From positions 1 to 42,030 of the forward strand of contig JAAKFV010000007.1 in the NCBI GenBank assembly GCA_011064875.1: a DNA stretch of 42,030 bases, in the 5' to 3' direction. The notes beneath the pieces were generated by a model. That model worked only from the letters and a program-made list of their open reading frames with translations, was not told the DNA's origin and searched no databases. Shown one piece after another: positions 34,677 through 42,030 of the stretch. The translations under genes and the position numbers were made by a program. This DNA comes from Candidatus Anoxychlamydiales bacterium (GTDB lineage: Bacteria > Chlamydiota > Chlamydiia > Chlamydiales > SM23-39). Position 1 is the stretch's first letter; every line of letters starts with the position of its first letter.

Positions 34677-37600
34677 ATGAAAAAAAAGAAACACTAAGTT
34701 GCTTACAAATATAATAAAAAACGCTCTAATATCAATAAAAAAAGCAAAAGTTTTTTTATTTATTTTATCTTTTTTCATTTTAAATTCTAAAGCAATTTTT
34801 GCTTTTGAAGTACCTGCTGACGGAACATTAGAAGATGGAATTAACGCTGCAAATTCAGTAGCTGAACAAATTAATATCAATGCAGGTGTAACCTTAAGCG
34901 CTCCTTTACCCGTTATTATAGGTACATATGTAATTAATGGAAATAGCAATACTCTTACAGGAAGTTCTGCCCATAGAGGATTTATCATATTAGGATCTGG
35001 CAATAGCCCTACAATTCAAGATATTACTATCACTTCAACAATTGCTGATGGGGGAGACGGAGGAAATTCATTTCAAGATGATGGTGGTTCTGGAGGAGGA
35101 GGGCTCGGAGCTGGAGGAGCGATCTATGTTGGAGATAGCGCAAGCGTAACATTATCTAATATAACATATACCACCAATAATGCTACAGGAGGTAACGCTG
35201 GAACCGTAGGAGCTGCGGGAATTAGTGGCGGAGCAGGCGGTGGAGGTCTTGGTGGTAATGCAGCGAATGCAACTGGTGACGATGGGACCGGAGGCGGAGG
35301 AGCCTTAGAAGGAGATGATGCTTCAGGTTCTACTGGAGGAGGCACATCTCCCTATGCTGGAGGAAATGGAGCTACTACCGGGGCTGATGGTTCTGCTGCT
35401 GGCTATGGTGGTGGCGGTGGTGGTGCAGCTAATACAGCAACTGTTAGAGCTCCTGGCGCCGGAGATTTCGGTGGTGGTGGTGGCGCTGGCGCTGGACCAT
35501 CAGGAAATGCGAATGCTGCAAATGCAGGATTTGGGGCCGGCGGTGGTGGCGGTGGAGTTGCTAGTGGTACAGCAGGAACGTCACCATTTGGAGGAGGAGA
35601 TGGAGCTGCAGGAGGAGCCACGGTAGCAGGTCAAGGTGGTGGTGGAGCAGCTCTTGGTGGTTCAATATTTATTGATTCTACTTCAACTGCAACTATAATA
35701 GAAGCAACATCATATCCTTTTACAACTACAAATACTTTAACAGCAGGAACAGGTAATGGCTCTCCATCTACATTAGGAAATCATATTTTTCTTGCAAGCG
35801 CGGGTAATTTATCAATAAATGCTGCTGGAACCTTTACTCTTACCCAAGCTATTGAGGCAGATTCAATAAATTCAACAGGAGGAATTGAAGTATTAGGAGG
35901 TGGTATAGTAAATCTTAGCGGGACTTCACCTGCACATTTAGTTAATACTTTCAGAGGGGATTTAACTATAACTGCAGGAACAGTTCAATATGATGCAGCT
36001 GTTAGTTTAGGCAATGGTACTGGAATAACTTTTCCATCTGCAGGAGCTGCTTCTACAAAAGTTTTAGAAGATACTTGGTCCATATCCGTAACTATATCAA
36101 ATCCCATTACAATGACAGGTGATGGAACACTCAAAAGAAATTTTGCTTCATTTGCTCACAATATGCGATTAACTTCTGCAATAGTTGGATCCGGTCGTAT
36201 TACAGTAATAGGAGTAGGAAGCATAAGACCACAAGCCGCTAGTCCCTCCTTTTCGGGCGGATGGAATATTGATGGACAAAGTGTTTCAACATCAGGAAAT
36301 CTTGTGTTTGATTCTCCTGGTACTTTAGGAACAGGAAGTATTCAAATACGTAATGGTAATTATTCCGCGGCAGCAAATTTGGGCGGAATGCTTATGTATA
36401 AGGGCACTGGTAATAATTCTCTTTCAAATAACATCGAATTACCTTTAGGAGACGGTACAATTGTATTTGGAGAAAGTAACTCAGCTTTAACTCTTAGCGG
36501 TATAATAAGCGGAGTTGGAAATTTGACCTTTGATCAAACAGGTACTACTGGATCGTGCTTATTAACAAATAATTCAAATTCTTATTCAGGAACTACAACA
36601 ATTCTTGATGGAACAGTGCATTCGAATGTAGCAGATGCAATATCTAATTCATCATCTATTACAATAACATCTCCTGGACAGCTTCAAATTAATACTGTTT
36701 CTCAAACTATCAAAAACTTTAGTGGAACAGGAAATCTTATACTAAATCAAGGATCCTCTAACACTCTTACTGTTAATCAAACTTCTGCCTTGACTCATTC
36801 AGGAGATATTTCAGGAAGTGGGAAATTTAATAAAGATGGAGCATCAACTTTAACATTTACTGCAGCGAAAACATATACAGGGGGTACAACTCTTACCGCA
36901 GGAACCTTAGAATTTGATAATGCTATAGCCGATGTGATTAAAGCATCTACTTCTGTAACAATAAACGGAGGAACTTTAGATATCTTAACTTCGTCTGCCG
37001 ATCAAGAAATCAATGAATTGAGCGGCTCTGGAGGGACAATAGATATAAATAATAAGATACTTACAATAAATAATGCTACTGGAGTAGGGGGTACTTTTTC
37101 AGGAGTAATTATAAATACAACAGGACCAGGTAATATTATCAAAATAGGAGCTAACACTCTAACACTTGGGGGAACCAATACTTATACAGGAACTACAGCA
37201 ATAAATGCGGGAAATATTACTTTACCATCTACAGGAGATATCTCTTCATCTTCTTCTGTTACTTTAAATAATGCGGCAAGTTCATTTATTCTTGCTTTAG
37301 AAGGGACTCCGTTTAGTCAAACTATTCAAACTCTTTCGGATGACGCAAGTGGCACAACAATTAATTTGAATGATAATACCCTTGTAATAGATCAAAGTGC
37401 ACTTGGGACGACATATTCGGGAGTTATTTCAGGAACGGGCAGCAATGCTAGCATTACAAAATCGACAGGTACTTTTGAATTAAAATTTGCAGGAGTTAAT
37501 ACATATGGAGGAACTACAACTGTTAATGCTGGAACTCTCTCTTTAACAACAGCAGGTTCAATTACAAGTTCTTCTTTAACAGTGAATACAGGAGGAACAT

Positions 37601-40600
37601 TTAATATTGAAACAGGGCCTGCAAATAAGACAGTTCAAACTCTTAGTGGAACGGGAGGTTCAATTACTACAAATAATAATCGTCTTACAATAACTCAAGG
37701 AGCAGGAGGAGGAACATATTCTGGAGTAATATCTGGATCAGGAAATGCTTCAGGAGAAAGTATTATTAAAGAGGGATCAGGAACTCTTACTCTTAACAAC
37801 ACTAACACATATACTGGATCTACAACAATAAATACAGGAATTTTAGACCTTGAAGCATCTGGTAATATAGCGACATCCTCTGCTGTAACTGTAACAAGTC
37901 CTGGACAACTTCAAATTTCAGCAGGCACCAAAACAATAAATGATTTTAGTGGCACTGGAAATTTGATATTAAATAACACTGGCGACACATTTACTGTTGA
38001 TCAAACAACGACTCCTTTAACTCATTCAGGAGTAATTTCAGGCACTGGAAAATTTGCAAAAGCTGGAGCTGCAACAAATTTATTTCTTGAAGGAGCAAAT
38101 ACTTTTTCTGGCACAACAACAGTTACCGCTGGAACACTTACGCTTAGAGACACAGGAGCCATCGCCTCTAGCACTGAGCTAATTCTAAATACAGGAGCTT
38201 TTGAAATAGTAACAACAGGATCTTCTCTTAGCAAAACTGTTGGGGCTCTATCTGGCAGCGGAAATATTGATTTAAATGAAAATATTTTAACAGTTAATCA
38301 AGGAGCTCTTAAAACATATACTGGTATAATTTCAAATTCAATATTAGGAGGAAGTTTTGTAAAAGAAGGATCATTTAAACTTAACTTTGGAGCTGCTGGA
38401 GCTCATACGTATACAGGAACTACAACAATTAGTGGAAATGAGTTAGATTTAACAACAGCAGGAAGTTCTATAGTAACTTCTTCTGAATTAATTTTAAGTG
38501 GAGGAACTTTTTCAATAACGGGAGGAGCAAAATCCATTAAAATTCTCAGTGGAGCATCAGGAGCAATAGACTTAAAAACATTTGTTCTTTCAATTGATCA
38601 AACAGCTGTTAGGTCATATTTGGGAACTTTTACTGATGCAGCTATAACATCTGGAATTACAAAAGACGGATCTAGCAATTTAACTCTAGGAGGAGATAGC
38701 AGCGCTGGTTATAGTGGTAATACAATTATCAATGCAGGAAAACTTATTTTAAATGATGCAGGAGACATATCTAATGGAGCAACTCTTACAATAACCTCTC
38801 CTGGAATTTTTGCATTAGAAACCGCTACACCCACTACAAAAGGCATCAATCAATTATCTGGAACAGGAAACATTGAATTAAATACAAATTCTTTAACTAT
38901 TACTCAGGGAACAGGACCTACAAGTTATTCAGGAATTATCTCAGGAACTGGGGGAATTGAAAAAGCGGGAGCTAATAATTTAACATTTGACAATGCAACA
39001 ACAGCTCATTCATATACTGGAGGAACAACAATATCTAACGGATCATTAATATTAGATACAGCCGCAAGTTCTATAGCAACTTCATCATCAGTTGCCTTAA
39101 CAGCTGGCAGTGCATCTTTAACTGTAACAGCAGCTGTTGGAGCCAAAGCAATTCAAACGTTAAGTGGCTCTGGATCTATCAATTTAAATGGAAATGATCT
39201 TACTATTACACAAGGGTCCGATCAAACCTTATCAGGGGTAATTGGAGGGGCATCAAGCGCGATTATAAAAGCGGGGTCCAGCAAGCTCACTTTGTCAGGA
39301 ACTAATACATATACAGGTGCAACAACAATTAGTGCAGGCATTTTAGAATTATCTACCGGAACGGGGAGTATATCAGCCTCTTCCTCTGTAGCAATAAGTA
39401 CTAGTGGAGCATCGCTTGATATTGCATCTTCTGCTGGGACAAAAACAATTAAAACCCTTTCTGGCGCTAGTGGCACAAATATTAATCTAAATAATAATGA
39501 TCTTACTATAAATCAATCATCACTTCTACCTGCATATGCAGGCATTATTACGGGAGTAAGCGGTGGCATTATAAAAGATGCTTCATCGGCAAATTTAATA
39601 TTAGGTGGAGCTAACACATATGCAGGACCAACAAGTATTACGGGAACTGGTGGAAAATTAATATTAAATGATACTGGAACTATTTCAGATTCATCATCTC
39701 TTACAATAATCTCCCCTGGAATTTTTGCAATAGAAACGTCTACCTCAACTGCAAAATCAATTAAAACTCTTTCTACAAGCGATGGAAATATCGAATTAAA
39801 TACAAATCCTTTAACAATAACTCAAGGATCTAATGCAACTTATTCAGGGATTATCTCATCATCTACATCAACGGGAGGAATTACCAAAGCCGGAACTTCA
39901 AAATTGACGTTAAGTGGGGCTAATACTTATACAGGTCCTACAAACATAATAGCAGGAACGCTTACGCTAGACCCTACAGGATCCATAGATGCATCTTCTA
40001 CTGTTACAATAACAAGTCCAGGTATTTTGGAAGCAAATAATGGAGCTACTTCTAAAGATCTTAACAATCTAAATGGAACAGGTAATATTGAATTTCCAAT
40101 AGATTCACTATTATCTATTTCTTTAATAACTTCAACCACATTTTCCGGAAATATTGATGATAGTGGTAGTAATTTTGGAGAAATAACTGTAAATACCCTT
40201 GGAGCCACTGATGTTTTTACTCTATCAGGAACCAATTCTTTTAAACAAATCGCAAAAGATGGGGATGGAGTTTTAAGTGTTAGCTCTGATAGTAATTTGC
40301 CGAATACTTTAATTGATCTACAAGGAGGAACTTTTAGAGCGACAGAAACATTTACTACTTCAACTCCTTTCAGCATAACTGTAGCAGGCAATAAAGCAAT
40401 CGAAGTTTTAACAGATAAAACACTAACACTTTCTGGTTCAATAACAGCTTCCAAGGATGTCTCAAAAACAGGAGCGGGAACTCTTAGTATAAACTCTGCA
40501 AATGTTGGAAACACAGGAGTTACAACTGTAGCTGCTGGAACAATGCTTATAAAACCTGCAGCTTCTTGGTCAGCTACTACGTTCAATATTAGCTCTGGAG

Positions 40601-42030
40601 CAAGCCTCACTGGAACCGGAACAGTTGATGCAGTTGTTACAAATGCAGGAACTATTTCTCCAGGCGAATCTATTGGTACAATAATAATTGATGGAGCATA
40701 TACAGAAAATGGGACTTTGGAAATTGAAATAACAGGTGCACCAACCAATCTTTCTGATAAAGTAGAGGTCATAGGCATTCCAGGAACAGCAACATTAAAT
40801 CCAGCAACTTCAACGCTTAGCGTAATACCACTATCTTCTACTGAATTTTTCCTAGAGGGAACTGAATATGTTATTATTACATCAACAGGCCTTAGAACTG
40901 GAACCTTTGGAACTGTTATTGATACAGATCCTAGGCTTGCATTTACCGTCAGATATGAAACTAATCGAGTAGTACTTATAATGAGTGATAGTGCGTTGTT
41001 CTTACCTATAAATGACATAATAAATCCAAATGCAAAAGCTGTAGCTGAATATCTTGGTAGTTGTAATTTTTCAAACCCTGATTTTGTAAGTATTTTAGTA
41101 TCGCTTTCATCTTTAAATTTAGAAAATTTAACAGATGCTCTTTTGCAGATATCTCCTGCTAGATTTGGAGCTTTGCAACTTACAAATTACACAAATGATC
41201 AAACGGTTTCAAAAATACTCACAGATCGTTTAAGAAAACTTTATCGTTGTAATAAGGCTTGCAAGGATAATAGAGATGAGCCTTGTCTAAAACCCAAAAC
41301 TTATGAATTTTGGGTCGAACCATTTAGTTATTTTACACATCAAAGAAATTTAGAAGATCAAAGACCATTTAAAAACAAGGTGTTTGGAACAATTATGGGA
41401 ACAGATTTTAATTTTTCAAATAAGATAAATTTTGGTGGAGCTGGTGGTTATTCATATGGGGATATTGATTGGAGAGGCAATTTAGGATACGCTAAGATAC
41501 ACAGTGCTTATGGATCTTTATATGCAAGTAACTATAATCATTTTGGATTTATTAATGCTTCAGTAATAGCTACAGGAAATTTTTATGATACAAAAAGAAA
41601 GATTCGTTTTGCAGATGTTGATAGAAAGGCTAAAGGTAAACATAAAGGGTTTGATATTACAACTCATCTAGGTGGAGGTTTAGATTTTTTAATGGCAGAT
41701 GATTTTTATTTTCAACCAACATTAGATGTTGATTACACTTATGTATGGCATGATGGCTTTAAAGAAAGGGGAGCAGATTCATTAAATCTTATTGTAGATA
41801 CAAGTAATTTTTCTAGGGTAAGGGGAGCTGCATTATTGAATTTCATTAAAGATATTAAACTAACTAATCTTTGTATATCGCCAGCGCTTAGAGCTGGCTA
41901 TGCATATGAAGATGAGTTAAGCAGCGCTAAAATAACATCTAGATTAGAAGGCGTTAGTTGTACAAAAAATAAATTCACTGTTCAAGCCTTTCATAAAAAT
42001 CATTCTAAAGGAATTGTTGGAGCTAATATT
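34677..42030 (+). CDS. Giant type V autotransporter with PATR-type repeats; start out of frame by one base, 3' end outside the window
   Basis: The frame with codons at 34681, 34684 and so on is open without a stop to 42030 (about 2,450 codons). Its reading is: signal peptide (KVFLFILSFFILNSKAIFA, 34747-34803), a Gly-rich part with GGAIYV (35041-35660), twelve ~101-residue units built on NTYTGTTTINAGTL (36540-40000), a linker, and a C-terminal autotransporter barrel from FWVEPFSYF (~41308). The barrel lacks only its last strand(s). The repeats match the autotransporter-associated beta-strand (PATR) family and should form a long beta-helix on the surface. The ATG at 34677 is in another frame: ATG, eight A, then TAA after six codons. 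With seven A it would read MKKRNTKLLTNIIKNALIS into the signal peptide. TTG at 34699 is the only in-frame alternative. Confidence 0.85.
34680..34687 (+). repeat. Run of eight A just after the autotransporter ATG
   Basis: The run follows ATG (34677-34679). Its length sets the frame: eight A lead to TAA at 34695, while seven (or ten) lead into the ~2,450-codon autotransporter. The frame-1 TGA at 34678-34680 blocks any upstream in-frame start. Homopolymer runs at this place are classic slip sites. Confidence 0.8.
35041..35660 (+). repeat. Glycine-rich segment of the passenger domain
   Basis: About 205 codons dominated by Gly and Ala, with GGGLGAGGAIYVGD, YGGGGGGAAN, FGGGGGAGAG and FGAGGGGGG. 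Local GC is far above the rest of the window because of GGN and GCN codons. The GGAI and FGGG style recalls, but does not equal, the GGA(I/L/V) motifs of chlamydial Pmp proteins. Confidence 0.75.
36540..40000 (+). repeat. Twelve ~304-base (~101-residue) repeats in the autotransporter
   Basis: The Tyr/Phe codon of the TYTG-like core falls at 36583, 36874, 37183, 37504, 37810, 38104, 38410, 38710, 39013, 39310, 39619 and 39928. Intervals are 291-321 bases, mean 304. Each unit reads roughly: KxGxxxLTLxGxNTYTG, TTTINAGTLxL, GSIxSSSxVT, KTIxxLSGxG, INLNxNxLTIxQG, TYSGVISG. Degenerate copies flank the set at ~36250 and ~40508. Confidence 0.8.

Noticed and set aside
34626-35003. 125-codon minus-strand frame over the autotransporter promoter-proximal region
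   Set aside because: It runs across the signal-peptide coding part of the autotransporter and shows no ribosome site or motif.
35124-35626. Pro-rich and Leu/Val-rich open frames in the Gly-rich block on both strands
   Set aside because: They are shadows of GGN/GCN codons (GGN reads as Pro on the other strand). The plus-strand frame between 34681 and 42030 explains the region.
36540-40000. CRISPR-like array in the regular ~304-base repeats
   Set aside because: The repeats are coding, far longer than CRISPR repeats, diverged at DNA level, and remain in one open frame.
39927-41018. 363-codon open frame on the minus strand opposite the autotransporter
   Set aside because: It is antisense to a continuous coding frame and has a composition expected from reading repeated ACT/GCA/GGA codons backwards; low-complexity Val/Pro/Ser with no motif.
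1-42030. tRNA, rRNA or other structured RNA genes
   Set aside because: No cloverleaf-like or rRNA-like stretch was recognised in the intergenic regions, which are short and AT-rich; a covariance-model scan would be decisive.

Overview
The window looks like chromosomal DNA of a member of the Chlamydiota, most likely an environmental 'chlamydia-like' lineage. It is very AT-rich, roughly 30% GC by eye. The support is gene-level: a 716-residue GreA with the long N-terminal extension typical of chlamydiae; a roughly 540-residue double-module ThyX-like protein; two tandem TyrP aromatic amino acid permeases; and the run dus - (YggT) - PilM/PilN-like - PilO/GspM-like - YwqK/MORN lipoprotein - 5-formyl-THF cyclo-ligase, which as I recall matches the C. 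trachomatis CT644-CT649 order. Genus cannot be settled without a database search.

Layout. (1) 1-5161, minus strand: a tightly packed surface-glycan operon. In transcription order it encodes two SDR sugar epimerases, a GmhA-like isomerase, a nucleotidyltransferase-sugar kinase fusion (HldE-like, reversed domain order), and E1 alpha plus the start of E1 beta of a TPP-dependent 2-oxoacid dehydrogenase. A lipid-exporter-type ABC transporter (5294-7141) is divergent. (2) 7179-15614, minus: six genes with overlapping or nearly touching ends (thyX-like, tyrP, tyrP, uvrB, GT9 heptosyltransferase-like, GT90), probably one transcript that mixes housekeeping and glycan genes. (3) 15745-17880, minus: a YjbH-family outer-membrane protein. 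(4) 18067-21430, plus: greA, rdgB, NYN-domain protein. (5) 21497-23056: an AAA ATPase/DUF234 gene preceded by GGCC-containing repeats, probably acquired. (6) 23084-24578, minus: acylphosphatase, Dus, YggT. (7) 24730-29804, plus: PilM/GspL-like, PilO/GspM-like, YwqK-like lipoprotein, ygfA, outer-membrane barrel. (8) 29806-33580, minus: three secreted Asp-box repeat proteins, one shrunk to a single repeat, and a small Cys/Lys-rich secreted protein. (9) 33664-34440, plus: NlpC/P60 peptidase. (10) 34677 to the window end, plus: a giant type V autotransporter with a Gly-rich N-terminus, twelve regular ~101-residue repeats and an almost complete C-terminal beta-barrel.

The theme is cell envelope: glycan synthesis and export, outer-membrane barrels, secreted repeat proteins and a giant adhesin-like autotransporter. 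The most interesting signal is at the autotransporter start. The only nearby ATG (34677) is separated from the long open frame by a run of eight A; seven A would join them into a perfect signal-peptide start. This suggests phase variation, slippage or an assembly indel. No tRNA, rRNA or CRISPR array was seen, and no gene-free stretch exceeds 300 bases (the longest is about 236 bases, 34441-34676).
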